Below are positions 6,843 through 14,712 of a stretch of 37,932 bases of DNA, piece by piece. A program made the translations under genes and the position numbers. The DNA is from an uncultured Collinsella sp. (GTDB lineage: Bacteria; Actinomycetota; Coriobacteriia; Coriobacteriales; Coriobacteriaceae), in assembly GCA_900759335.1 (NCBI GenBank), contig CAAEUX010000069.1, positions 1 to 37,932 of the forward strand, written 5' to 3'. Positions within the stretch are counted from its first letter, which is position 1. Every line of letters begins with the position of its first letter. The notes beneath the pieces are model-generated. The model searched no databases. It saw only the letters and a list, made by a program, of their open reading frames with translations, and was not told where the DNA came from.

Positions 6843-8873
6843 CTACAGCTCGTTGGCCGCGTGATATGCCGTGCGAATGGCGCTCGCAATATCGGCGGTG
6901 CGCTCGCCCGAGCAGTCGCCCACGCAGGTCACGGGCACCGTCACGCCATCAAGGTCAAACGCGTTGGCCTTGGAGCCCACGGCCATCACCACGTAATCGC
7001 AGGCGATCTTCACCGGCTCCTCGGCGCCGTCCTCGGTGGTGTGAATGGCCTCCACGCCCTCATCGGTAATGGCGGTCAGGCGGGTCTTAACATGCTGCTC
7101 CACGTTGTGCTCGGCAAAGTCGCTCATAATCAGCGGCAGAATGGTCTCGGACTCGCCCGCGGCAATCTTATCGAGCATCTCCACGATCGCCACCTCGCAG
7201 CCGTGCTGCAGCAGGTACTCGGCAGTCTCGGTGCCCACCAGGCCGCCGCCAATGACGGCGACGCGGCCCGTAAGTTCCACCTTGCCGGCCAGCACGTCCC
7301 AGCTCGAGACGACCTTCTCCGAATCGGCACCCGGAACGGGGATGACCACGTCGTGCGCGCCCACAGCCACAATCGCGGCGTCGGCGGCGTTGAGGTCCTC
7401 GGCGGTAGCGACATGGTTGAGCTCGACCTTCACGCCCAGGCCAGGCAGAATCTTCTCGTAGTACTCGACGGAGCGCATGATCTCGTCCTTGCGCGGAGGC
7501 GCGGCCGCCAGCACAATCTGGCCGCCCAGATGATCGCTCGCCTCGTAGACGGTCACATCGTAGCCGCGCTTGGCCGCCACGCGTGCGGCCTCCAGGCCGG
7601 CAATACCGCCGCCCACCACGGCGATCTTCTTGTCGCCCTCGCCCGGCTTAATGGCGATGGTAGCCTCGTCACCGTTCTCGGCGTTGAGCACGCACGAGAT
7701 GTACTTGCGGTTTTGGATCGCGTCGACGCAGCCCTTGTTGCAGTTGAGGCACTCGCGAATGGGCTCACCCGTGGCGGCCTTCAGCGCAATGTCGGGGTCG
7801 CACATGAGCGAGCGGCCATAGGCGATGATATCGGCCGCGCCGTCTTCCAGAATCTTCTCGCCGGCCTCGACCGAGACAACACGGCCGACGGTTGCCACCG
7901 GCACGGAGACCAGGGCCTTGACGCGCTCGGCCACCGGCAGCGTCCAGTTGTAGGGCATGGCACCCATGGGCGGAATGGTGTCGCCCATGTTGCCGGTATG
8001 ATTGGCCTGTGCAACCTGGATCATGTCGATGCCCGCGCCCTCGAGCAGCTTGGCAAACTCACAGGCCTCGTCGGGCTGCAGGCCGCCCTTACCGCGCGGC
8101 GTGCCGTCGGGGTTCTCCATAATCACAGGGAGCTTGTACTCCACCATCAGCTGCGGCGCGGCCTCCTTAATGGCGGCGACGACCTCCAGCGCGTAGCGAA
8201 CGCGGTTCTCGAACGAGCCACCGTACTCGTCGGTGCGCTGGTTAAGGATGGCCGAGCACAGCGAACCCACCAGGCGGTCGCCGTGGACCTCGATGGCGTC
8301 GATTCCGGCCTGCTGCGCGCGAGCGGCCGAGGCGGCGATGGCCTCCTTGATCTGGGTGAGCTGCTCAACGCTCGCCTCGTTCACAAAGTGCTGCATGTCG
8401 TGGTGCAGCTTGGCGTATGCCTGCTTGCGGATCTCGTTGGACTCGGCCATCTTGGCGGCAAAGGTCTCCTCGTCACCGGCGGCCTTGGCTTCCTGCGCGG
8501 CCTTGGCAGCGGCCATGGAGCCCATGACCATGCGGCCGACGCCGGGCACGTCGTACTCGGGGTGGAACAGCTGCAGCGCGACCTTGGCACCGTGCTTGTG
8601 GACGGCGTCGGCCAGCGCCTTAAACGTGGGGATCTGGGCGTCAGTCGCCAGCTTGGGCGTGGGGCTCGCGGTCATAACGGGAGCGACGTCGCCGATGACG
8701 ATGTAGCTCACGCCGCCACGGGCCAGGCGCTCGTAAAAAGCCAGGCTGCGCTCGCCAATGGAACCGTCGCGCTCCTCGTAGCCGGTGGTAAGCGGCGGGA
8801 ACATAATGCGGTTCTTGAGCTCAAGGGGGCCAACCGTAATGGGCTGGAGCAGCTTGGATGCAGGTGCGGTCAT
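6843..8873 (-). CDS. Old Yellow Enzyme-family NADH:flavin oxidoreductase (FadH/BaiCD-like, FMN + 4Fe-4S + FAD)
   Basis: 676 residues. Residues 1 to ~370 form an FMN TIM barrel (ELKNRIMFPPLTTGYEE; NQRTDEYGGSFENR). A 4Fe-4S motif CLNCNKGC...C lies near 375-395. An FAD/NAD(P)H module follows from ~410 (VVGGGIAGLEAARVAAKRG and VIGGGLVGTETAEYLLQHG). This is the architecture of 2,4-dienoyl-CoA reductase and of bile-acid, steroid and enone reductases of gut anaerobes. The barrel is atypical: the usual QLxHxGR is QLFHPEYD, and the HGxHGYL loop reads HGDRLVGSL, with an extra Ala/Lys helical insert at ~108-150. Substrate cannot be assigned. ATG has GAGAGG upstream; it is monocistronic between a terminator and repeats. 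Confidence 0.85.
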   Translation of the reverse strand: MTAPASKLLQPITVGPLELKNRIMFPPLTTGYEERDGSIGERSLAFYERLARGGVSYIVIGDVAPVMTASPTPKLATDAQIPTFKALADAVHKHGAKVALQLFHPEYDVPGVGRMVMGSMAAAKAAQEAKAAGDEETFAAKMAESNEIRKQAYAKLHHDMQHFVNEASVEQLTQIKEAIAASAARAQQAGIDAIEVHGDRLVGSLCSAILNQRTDEYGGSFENRVRYALEVVAAIKEAAPQLMVEYKLPVIMENPDGTPRGKGGLQPDEACEFAKLLEGAGIDMIQVAQANHTGNMGDTIPPMGAMPYNWTLPVAERVKALVSVPVATVGRVVSVEAGEKILEDGAADIIAYGRSLMCDPDIALKAATGEPIRECLNCNKGCVDAIQNRKYISCVLNAENGDEATIAIKPGEGDKKIAVVGGGIAGLEAARVAAKRGYDVTVYEASDHLGGQIVLAAAPPRKDEIMRSVEYYEKILPGLGVKVELNHVATAEDLNAADAAIVAVGAHDVVIPVPGADSEKVVSSWDVLAGKVELTGRVAVIGGGLVGTETAEYLLQHGCEVAIVEMLDKIAAGESETILPLIMSDFAEHNVEQHVKTRLTAITDEGVEAIHTTEDGAEEPVKIACDYVVMAVGSKANAFDLDGVTVPVTCVGDCSGERTADIASAIRTAYHAANEL

Positions 8874-9010
8874 GGATATTCCTCTCTTGTAGGCGCGGCG
8901 GCGATGATGCCGCGTGGTTGTCTAGAGGATATGGCATGGGAGCACGACAGCACAACGAAAATCGGTGGATAGCAGGTGGCGGCAGGTGGATGGGGCGGGG
9001 CGGCCCGTCG

Positions 9011-9075
9011 GTTTGTCTCAATCTGTAACAGTTACTCGGCAAAACCGGGTCTTACTGTTACAGATCGAGACAAAC
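9011..9075. repeat. Hairpin repeat, TCTCGATCTGTAACA family, copy 1
   Basis: 22-bp inverted repeat (9011-9032 with 9054-9075, 21 of 22 matches) enclosing a second small stem (ACTCGG/CCGGGT). The arm motif TCTCGATCTGTAACA is shared with the next copy. It lies about 140 bp upstream of the OYE-type gene. Confidence 0.85.
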
Positions 9076-9095
9076 ATGACCCAACCCACCGGTAT

Positions 9096-9152
9096 ATCTC
9101 GATCTGTAACACCTAGCCGCCCAAATCGGGTCTAGATGTTACAGATCGAGAT
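9096..9152. repeat. Hairpin repeat, TCTCGATCTGTAACA family, copy 2
   Basis: Perfect 16-bp inverted repeat (9096-9111 with 9137-9152), with inner CTAG/CTAG and a CCG/CGG core. On the minus strand both copies read AGACCCG in the loop, so they are in the same orientation, 20 bp apart. Confidence 0.85.
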
Positions 9153-9201
9153 TTTGTTTGAGAGGCCGAGAATTGAACCGAAGAAACGATCCCGGAATAA
9201 C

Positions 9202-9231
9202 AAAAAAGCTCGCCGACTAGGCCGACGAGCT
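9202..9231 (-). terminator. Intrinsic terminator of the tRNA gene
   Basis: Stem AGCTCG/CGAGCT extended by two pairs across one mismatch (9207-9215 with 9223-9231), followed on the minus strand by six U residues (9202-9207). It begins 10 nt after the tRNA CCA end. Confidence 0.75.
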
Positions 9232-9240
9232 GCAAGTTCT

Positions 9241-9317
9241 TGGTCGCGGGGGCAGGATTTGAACCTACGACCTCCGGGTTATGAGCCCGGCGAGCTACCA
9301 GACTGCTCCACCCCGCA
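9241..9317 (-). tRNA. Initiator tRNA-Met (anticodon CAU), CCA encoded
   Basis: 77 nt with the loop CTCATAA. Initiator hallmarks are visible: three consecutive G-C pairs at the foot of the anticodon stem (GGG/CCC), the D-stem A11-U24 pair, and no Watson-Crick pair at 1-72. The end pair is U1-G72 instead of the usual C1-A72. The T arm (GTAGG TTCAAAT CCTGC) and the 3' ACCA are intact. It has its own promoter and terminator, so it is a single-gene unit. Confidence 0.93.
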
Positions 9318-9348
9318 ATGTCTGGGCGCCTCATGTGCGCAAGAAAGA

Positions 9349-9377
9349 ATATTACGCGGGAGTTCGGCAAACGGCAA
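9349..9377 (-). promoter_or_regulatory. Promoter of the initiator tRNA
   Basis: On the minus strand, -35 TTGCCG (9372-9377) and -10 TAATAT (9349-9354) are separated by exactly 17 bp. The predicted start falls about 24 nt before the mature tRNA 5' end. Confidence 0.65.
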
Positions 9378-9471
9378 GAAAAATCTCGTAGAGCATAATT
9401 CCTTCATATTTAAACTCCTCAGCCCCTATCACCGTAAACGAATCGCAGCCGAGCGCCGTCGACGGCACGTA

Positions 9472-9477
9472 TACAAT
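9472..9477 (+). promoter_or_regulatory. Candidate -10 box of coaX
   Basis: TACAAT preceded by TA, 36 nt before the coaX ATG. No convincing -35 box at 16-18 bp. The same hexamer stands before prs, glnQ and folP in this window. Confidence 0.4.
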
Positions 9478-9513
9478 GGTGCGCGTCCTTTTACGCCGAC
9501 ACCGGGAGTAGAC

Positions 9514-10287
9514 ATGCTGCTCGCTATCGATATGGGAAATACGCAGACGGCCATGGGCCTGTTTGACGGAGACGAGCTGGTGCAGTCGTGGCGCATGCCC
9601 ACCGACCGCTCTTATACCGCCGACGAGATCCATGTGCGCCTGATGGGCTTCTTTAAGATGTACGACCTCTCGCTCGGCGCGGTCGACGCGATCGCCTTTG
9701 CCGGCGTGGTGCCGCAGCTCTCGCGCGAATGGCACGCCGTGGCCGACCGCATTGCCGCAGACGCCATCGTCATTGGGCCGCAGACGGCCGCGGTGACCAA
9801 GCTGCGCGCGGCGCGTCCCCAGACCGTAGGCGCCGATCGCGTCGCTAACGCCGTTGCGGCCGAAACTTTCTACGGCGCGCCGGCAATCGTGGTGGACTTT
9901 GGCACCGCGACCAATATCGACGTCATCGATGAGGACGGTTATTACATTGGCGGAGCGATCGCGCCGGGCATTCGCATCTCCATGGACGCGCTTGCCGCCC
10001 GTGCCGCCAAGCTCGCCAGCGTGCCGCTCGAGGCGCCCGAGCACGCCATCGGCCGCGATACCGAGGAGTGCATCAAGGTCGGCGCCGTAACGGGCGCCGC
10101 CGCCATGGCCGAGGGCCTGGTCGCGCGCATGAAGCGCGAGCTGGGCCGCGAGGATGCCACCGTTATCGCCACGGGCGGCCTCGCCGGCATCGTCGCCGAT
10201 TCGACCGATGCCTTCGACGTGGTCGATGGACAGCTCACCATCAAGGGTATCTGCGAAATTTACCGCCGCATGCAGGAGCTGGGATAG
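9514..10287 (+). CDS. coaX: Type III pantothenate kinase
   Basis: 257 residues, usual for the family. It phosphorylates pantothenate in the first step of coenzyme A synthesis. ASKHA-fold motifs are visible: the N-terminal phosphate loop LAIDMGNTQTAMGLF, GADRVANAVAA, the catalytic-base segment VVDFGTATNIDVID, and GGAIAPGIRIS. The frame is open far upstream (to 9136), but that part overlaps the tRNA on the other strand. The start at 9514 has GGGAG 5 nt before it and begins exactly at the family N-terminus. It is convergent with the biotin-ligase-like gene; coaX and birA are neighbours in many genomes. Confidence 0.93.
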   Translation: MLLAIDMGNTQTAMGLFDGDELVQSWRMPTDRSYTADEIHVRLMGFFKMYDLSLGAVDAIAFAGVVPQLSREWHAVADRIAADAIVIGPQTAAVTKLRAARPQTVGADRVANAVAAETFYGAPAIVVDFGTATNIDVIDEDGYYIGGAIAPGIRISMDALAARAAKLASVPLEAPEHAIGRDTEECIKVGAVTGAAAMAEGLVARMKRELGREDATVIATGGLAGIVADSTDAFDVVDGQLTIKGICEIYRRMQELG

Positions 10288-10363
10288 AGCAGGGGCTTAA
10301 GTCGAGCACGCCCGATGCCACAGTCCCCGCAAAGGCTCGCCAAGCCTATTCCTCAGATAGGCG

Positions 10364-10393
10364 AAACCCTCCCCGGCACAGGCCGAGAAGGGT
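10364..10393 (-). terminator. Probable terminator of the biotin-ligase-like gene
   Basis: On the minus strand a 12-bp stem (10382-10393 with 10366-10377, two G-U pairs, loop CUGU) is followed by UUUCG. The U tract is short. On the plus strand the same hairpin has two A-C mismatches, so it favours minus-strand RNA. Confidence 0.5.
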
Positions 10394-10432
10394 CTTGTTG
10401 CCATCGTTATCTTTGAGCGCGGGCGCCTCGCG

Positions 10433-11134
10433 TTACAGTCCGCGAATTCGTACAGCCTCGGGCGGAAACTCCTGCTCGCCGGCATCGGTCTTGATGGTCG
10501 CGCGGCCCCAGATGTCCAGGCCCGCAAACACACCGACCGCAAGCGGCAAGCCGTTGGGAGACACCGCCGCAACCTGGCGGCCCAGCAGCGGCACCATGTC
10601 GAAGTACTCGCCCAGCACGGGAGCCAGCGGCCCTGCGGCGCCTTGCGGCGTGTTGGCAACAACCGCCCAGGCGTCCACGCGGGCCAGCACGGCGGCGGCC
10701 AGCGTCTCGAGCAGCGCTTCGTCAGCCACGTCCACACCAAGCTCGCTCAGCGCCGAACGCTCAATATCCACCGTCACGGCACCGAACATGCCCGCAGCAC
10801 CGGCACCGCCGTTCACGGCAACACGCGCGAGCGACGTCTCAAACGCAGGCGCGCCGCACACGATATCGCTCGGCCACTGGATACCCACCTTACCGGCAAG
10901 GCCCAGCCCCGGTGTCGACGCCGCGCCCACGAGCGCGTCCATCATGCCCATCGCGGCCACAAACGGCAGGCCGTGGAAGGCATGCATGTTCACATCCGGG
11001 CGCACGACCAGCGAAAACGTCAACGACGCCTCGCCCGCGCTCCAAGCGCACCAGCCCGCGGACGCACCCTCGCGGCCCGCGTCACGCGCGGCGTCAAGCT
11101 CGGTACCGGCGGCAACAGCATTCATCTCGATCAT
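10433..11134 (-). CDS. Biotin/lipoate protein ligase-like protein, degenerate active site
   Basis: 233 residues with the outline of the BirA catalytic domain and no N-terminal HTH. The core FSLVVRPD...GLPFVAAMGMMDAL is followed by GKVGIQWPSDIV, which corresponds to the KWPND motif. The C-terminal small domain ends EFPPEAVRIRGL. The biotin-binding GRGRxGR loop reads GREGASAGW. KWPND is QWPSD, and the following lysine-GIL segment is missing, so ligase activity is doubtful. Its ATG follows the folP-folK stop with no gap (TAGATG), suggesting coupling; a second ATG lies 9 nt in. A divergent functional ligase cannot be excluded. Confidence 0.6.
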   Translation of the reverse strand: MIEMNAVAAGTELDAARDAGREGASAGWCAWSAGEASLTFSLVVRPDVNMHAFHGLPFVAAMGMMDALVGAASTPGLGLAGKVGIQWPSDIVCGAPAFETSLARVAVNGGAGAAGMFGAVTVDIERSALSELGVDVADEALLETLAAAVLARVDAWAVVANTPQGAAGPLAPVLGEYFDMVPLLGRQVAAVSPNGLPLAVGVFAGLDIWGRATIKTDAGEQEFPPEAVRIRGL

Positions 11135-12871
11135 CTACATACGCCCCAATTCGCCCACGATATGGCCCACGCGGTCCTCGGGCTCCTTGACCTCGACACC
11201 GTTGTAGCGGAAGAACCGCGCCGGGTCGTGCATCAGGTCCTCGAGCGGCACCAGCACAAAGTCGCGTTCGCCGATCAGCGGATGCGGCAGGCGCAGCTTT
11301 TTGCCGCCGTGGGTCTCGCCGTCCATCCACAGCAGGTCCAGGTCGATGGTACGCGGACCGTTGGCCTTGGCCTTTTTGGAGCGGTCGCGCCCCAGCTCGG
11401 CCTCGATCTTCATGAGCTCGTCGAGCAGCACCAGCGGCGCAAGCTCGGTCTTGATCTCGATGACGGCGTTGGCAAACGCGTCCTGGCGCGTCTCGTAGGC
11501 AGGCTCGCTCTCGTAAATCTTGGAGGAGTTAGACACGCAGGTGAGTGGAATCTCGGCGATCATCTCGCGTGCGGCGCGGATGTTGTCGCAGCGATGCCCC
11601 AGGTTGGAGCCCACGGCCACAAACGCGCGGCGCGGCTGTGGCTTGGCAACCGCCCAGTAGCCGTTCAGGAACTGCGCAAAACCCGCGGCGTCGTGCACGC
11701 GCACGATGTTGGCACCGGCCTGGATAGCGCCCAGGCACACGCCAAACGTAGCGGCATCGCGCTCGGCGGCCTCGGTCACGCCCGAGACGGCGCCCACAAA
11801 GCGCTTGCGCGACACGGCGCACATGAGCGGATAGCCCAGTGACGCCATCTTGGCAGTCTCGCGCTGGATGACGATGTCCTCGTTAGCCGACTTACCAAAG
11901 CCCGGACCAGGATCGATGCAGATGCGGTCGCGCGACACGCCGGCATGGATGAGTGTGCGGGCCTGGTCGGACAGAAAGCCCATGACGCGGCGCATGATGG
12001 GCGCCGAATCGGGCAGGGTGAAGCGGCGGAGCTGAGAGGTGGGCACGTAGGCCTCCTCGCGGCGGGCGCTGCGGCGCATCATGGCGGCCAGGCGGTCATT
12101 GGACTCCGATGCGGCCTCGGTGGCCTCGGGCGCGGGCGCAACGGTCTCGGCGGCAGCAGCCTGCTCGGCGGCCGGCGTCTCCTGCCCCAGCTCGGTTGCA
12201 GACTCGGACGTGGGCTCCGGTTCGCCAAACGGCAACGAGGGCTGCACCACGCCGCCCGGAAGCTTGGCCTCCGACTTAGGCTCGCCCAGCAACTTGCCGC
12301 GACGGCGGCGAGCCGGCTTCTCGGCCTCACGCGCGGCCTCGGCAGCCGCCTCGCGCGCCTTCTCGGCAACAAACGCCGCTGCCGAGGTATCGAGCTGCAC
12401 CGTTGCGTGCGTGCGGGTGGGCGCGGCGACCTCGCCGGCATGCATCACGATGACGCCGCAGGTGCTCGTCTTAACAAACTCGACCATCTTGGGGTCGGTG
12501 AAGCCGGTCACGTCGTTGACGATCGAGGCGCCGCAGCGCACGGCCGCCTTGGCAACCGCCACGTGGCGCGTGTCGATCGAGACGATAGCGCCCTCTTTGG
12601 CCAGCGCGCGCACCACGGGCAGCACGCGGCGAGCCTCCTCGTCGGGGTTGACCGGGGTAAAACCAGGGCGCGTGGACTCGCCGCCCACGTCGATGATGTC
12701 GGCACCGGCGTCGAGCATCGCCAGGCCGTACTCGATGGCGACATCCGGGTCGAAGTGCTCCCCACCGTCGCTAAACGAATCGGGCGTCACGTTGAGGACG
12801 CCCATGATGCGCGGGCGGTCAAAGCTGAGCTCATACTTTCCGCACCGCCATGTCTTGCTATCGTTCGCCAT
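11135..12871 (-). CDS. folP-folK: Fused dihydropteroate synthase and HPPK (FolP-FolK) with a long disordered insert
   Basis: 578 residues from the ATG at 12871, chosen because AGGAGG lies 6 nt before it; an ATG at 12877 abuts the SD. FolP: RIMGVLNVTPDSFSDGG (~21-37) and DIIDVGGESTRPG (~58-70), IDTRHVAVA, then DPGPGFGKS (~320) and SRKRFVG. FolK from ~416: FVAVGSNLG, and GPRTIDLDLL, the HPPK signature. Together these make 7,8-dihydropteroate from 6-hydroxymethyl-dihydropterin. Between the MHAGEVAAP strand and RRFTLPDSAP (residues ~150-285) lies an insert of about 135 residues, Ala/Glu/Pro rich with a basic RRRRGK patch, at a loop where other FolP proteins have only a short spacer. Confidence 0.92.
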   Translation of the reverse strand: MANDSKTWRCGKYELSFDRPRIMGVLNVTPDSFSDGGEHFDPDVAIEYGLAMLDAGADIIDVGGESTRPGFTPVNPDEEARRVLPVVRALAKEGAIVSIDTRHVAVAKAAVRCGASIVNDVTGFTDPKMVEFVKTSTCGVIVMHAGEVAAPTRTHATVQLDTSAAAFVAEKAREAAAEAAREAEKPARRRRGKLLGEPKSEAKLPGGVVQPSLPFGEPEPTSESATELGQETPAAEQAAAAETVAPAPEATEAASESNDRLAAMMRRSARREEAYVPTSQLRRFTLPDSAPIMRRVMGFLSDQARTLIHAGVSRDRICIDPGPGFGKSANEDIVIQRETAKMASLGYPLMCAVSRKRFVGAVSGVTEAAERDAATFGVCLGAIQAGANIVRVHDAAGFAQFLNGYWAVAKPQPRRAFVAVGSNLGHRCDNIRAAREMIAEIPLTCVSNSSKIYESEPAYETRQDAFANAVIEIKTELAPLVLLDELMKIEAELGRDRSKKAKANGPRTIDLDLLWMDGETHGGKKLRLPHPLIGERDFVLVPLEDLMHDPARFFRYNGVEVKEPEDRVGHIVGELGRM

Positions 12872-12946
12872 GAACATCCTCCTAAAATGCCCACGCCGCC
12901 GAGCTTGGGGAGCTGGCGGCGGGGTCGCTTTGCACTCAGTCTTTCT

Positions 12947-12952
12947 ATTGTA
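12947..12952 (-). promoter_or_regulatory. Candidate -10 box of folP-folK and a leader hairpin
   Basis: TACAAT on the minus strand, 75 nt before the folP ATG, in the gap after the Sir2 gene. A TTGCGT lies 19 bp upstream inside the Sir2 3' end. The leader has a GC-rich hairpin (CGCCGCCAGCT / AGCTCGGCGGCG, about 12897-12924) ahead of the ribosome binding site. Confidence 0.35.
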
Positions 12953-12966
12953 TCCGCGCACGCGGG

Positions 12967-13719
12967 CTAGAACGCAAACGCGGCAGCGATGTCGCAAGAA
13001 ATCAGCAGGTCGGCATTTGCATCCTGATCGGTGGGAGCAAGATTGCAAATGGCCAGCGTATCGCCGGTAAAGTAACGCGTAAGGCCTGCCGCCGGATACA
13101 CCACGAGCGAGGTCCCGCCCACAATAAGGGCATCGGCCGCGGCGATGGCGGCAACGGCACCGGTCAGCACATGCTCATCGAGCGGCTCTTCGTAGAGCAC
13201 TACATCGGGCTTGATGCGGCCGCCGCACGCGGGGCACGCAGGCACGCCCGCGGCGTCCTCGTGCTCGCGCGAGCAAATCCACTCGGCGCTATAGACCGCG
13301 CCGCACGACTGGCAAATGTTGCGATGGACCGATCCGTGCAGCTCGAACACGCGCTGTGAGCCGGCCATCTGATGCAGGCCGTCGATATTTTGCGTCACCA
13401 CGGCATCAAGCTTGCCGGCGCGCTCCAGCTCGGCCAGCTTGGTGTGGCAGCGGTTGGGCTTGGCGCCAAGCGCGATCATCTTGGTGCGGTAGAAGTCGAA
13501 GAACTCGGCCGGGTGCACCTCGTAAAAGCTATGCGAGAGCATGGTCTCGGGCGGGTAGGCAAACTGTTGGTGATATAGGCCGTCCACGCTGCGGAAATCG
13601 GGGATGCCACTCGCCGTGGAAACGCCCGCGCCGCCAAAGAAGACCACGCGCTTGTGGGTGCCGAACAGCTCCGCCAGCGCGGCGGAGGCCTGTTTGGAGT
13701 CCGTTATCGCCTGCGTCAT
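12967..13719 (-). CDS. NAD-dependent protein deacetylase, Sir2 family
   Basis: 250 residues, a full bacterial sirtuin. NAD-binding GGAGVSTASGIPDFRS near residues 29-44, TQNIDGLH near 108-115, the catalytic His in FELHGSVH, a structural zinc site CQSCGAVY...CPACGG (four Cys), and GGTSLVVYPAAG. It removes acyl groups from lysines using NAD. GGAGG is 8 nt before the ATG. It is divergent from the exonuclease gene with 113 bp between them. The sequence reads closest to the CobB/Thermotoga Sir2 type, inferred from motifs only. Confidence 0.92.
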   Translation of the reverse strand: MTQAITDSKQASAALAELFGTHKRVVFFGGAGVSTASGIPDFRSVDGLYHQQFAYPPETMLSHSFYEVHPAEFFDFYRTKMIALGAKPNRCHTKLAELERAGKLDAVVTQNIDGLHQMAGSQRVFELHGSVHRNICQSCGAVYSAEWICSREHEDAAGVPACPACGGRIKPDVVLYEEPLDEHVLTGAVAAIAAADALIVGGTSLVVYPAAGLTRYFTGDTLAICNLAPTDQDANADLLISCDIAAAFAF

Positions 13720-13832
13720 ATATGTCCTCCATCTGTGCCGCCGGAGCGGCTGCGATTGCTCCGTCGCTAGCGGGGCCTGCCCCGCCTCTGTTGCGTTAAT
13801 CTTAAGCCTGCCAACCCCGTCGAAAGGACACC

Positions 13833-14651
13833 ATGCCTCAGACTTACACCTTTGCCTCGTGGAACGTTAACGGCCTGCGCGCCGTGCTTAAAAAGGACCC
13901 GAGCTTTATCCAGATCGCGCAAGAACTCGACGTCGATATCCTGGCGCTGCAAGAGACCAAGTTGCAAGAAGGCCAGGTTGATATTGACCTGCCCGGCTAT
14001 CGCCAAACCTGGAGCTACGCCGAGCGTAAAGGCTATTCGGGCACTGCGGTCTTTAGCCGCCAGGAACCGCTGCGCGTGCTGCACGCCGACGCACTGCTAC
14101 CCTACGCCGGCGAGAACGAGGCGGCCGAGCTCGTCGCCCAAGCCGCAACCGAGGGCCGCGTCTGCGCGCTCGAGTTCGACAAGTTCTGGTTTGTGGATGT
14201 CTACACTCCCAACGCGCAAAACGAACTCGCCCGCATCGACGTGCGCATGGCCTGGGATGATGCCTATCGCGGCTTTTTGAGCGCGCTTGAGCGCGAGAGC
14301 GGCAAACCCGTCGTGACCTGCGGCGACTTTAACGTGGCGCACGAGGAGATCGACCTTAAGAACCCCAAGTCCAACCGCGGCAACGCCGGCTTTTCGGACG
14401 AAGAACGCGGCAAGTTTACCGAGCTGCTCAACGCCGGCTTTACCGATACCTGGCGCACGGCTAATCCAGACGTCGAGGGCGTCTACAGCTGGTGGAGCTA
14501 TCGCTTTAATGCCCGCAAGAACAACGCCGGCTGGCGCATCGATTACTTCTTGGTAAGTGATTCAATCGCCAATACCGTGCGCGACACCGGTATCCGCGGC
14601 GATATCTTCGGCAGCGACCACTGCCCCGTCACCCTCACGCTAGAGCTCTAG
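13833..14651 (+). CDS. Exodeoxyribonuclease III / AP endonuclease (ExoA-type)
   Basis: 272 residues. Endonuclease/exonuclease/phosphatase fold with all landmarks of the AP endonuclease family: WNVNGLRAVLKK, ALQETKLQ (metal-binding Glu), YSGTAVFSR, VDVYTPNAQ, CGDFNVAHEEIDL, YSWWSYRFNAR, WRIDYFLVS and the terminal GSDHCPV (catalytic Asp-His). It cleaves DNA at abasic sites and trims 3' ends in base-excision repair. AAAGGA precedes the ATG by 5 nt. It is a single gene facing the ECF operon. Confidence 0.93.
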   Translation: MPQTYTFASWNVNGLRAVLKKDPSFIQIAQELDVDILALQETKLQEGQVDIDLPGYRQTWSYAERKGYSGTAVFSRQEPLRVLHADALLPYAGENEAAELVAQAATEGRVCALEFDKFWFVDVYTPNAQNELARIDVRMAWDDAYRGFLSALERESGKPVVTCGDFNVAHEEIDLKNPKSNRGNAGFSDEERGKFTELLNAGFTDTWRTANPDVEGVYSWWSYRFNARKNNAGWRIDYFLVSDSIANTVRDTGIRGDIFGSDHCPVTLTLEL

Positions 14652-14666
14652 CGCCAAGCAATTCCT

Positions 14667-14706
14667 GGGGGACAGAGGAAAACAGATCATGTGACCCCTC
14701 TCCCCC
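14667..14706 (+). repeat. GGGGACAG-type hairpin just after the exonuclease gene
   Basis: 12-nt arms (14667-14678 with 14695-14706, 10 of 12 pairs) beginning GGGGGACAGAGG, 15 nt after the stop codon, in the sense orientation of the gene. No U tract follows, so it is not a standard intrinsic terminator. It belongs with the other GGGGAC elements of the window. Confidence 0.65.
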
Positions 14707-14712
14707 TATAAG

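Noticed and set aside
6783..8972. Long plus-strand frame of 729 codons opposite the OYE-type gene
   Set aside because: Antisense shadow of a high-GC gene; composition is Gly/His/Leu rich with no family pattern, and the minus-strand protein is clearly real.
9136..9513. N-terminal extension of the coaX frame by 126 codons
   Set aside because: It overlaps the tRNA and its terminator on the other strand, and a good SD precedes the family start at 9514.
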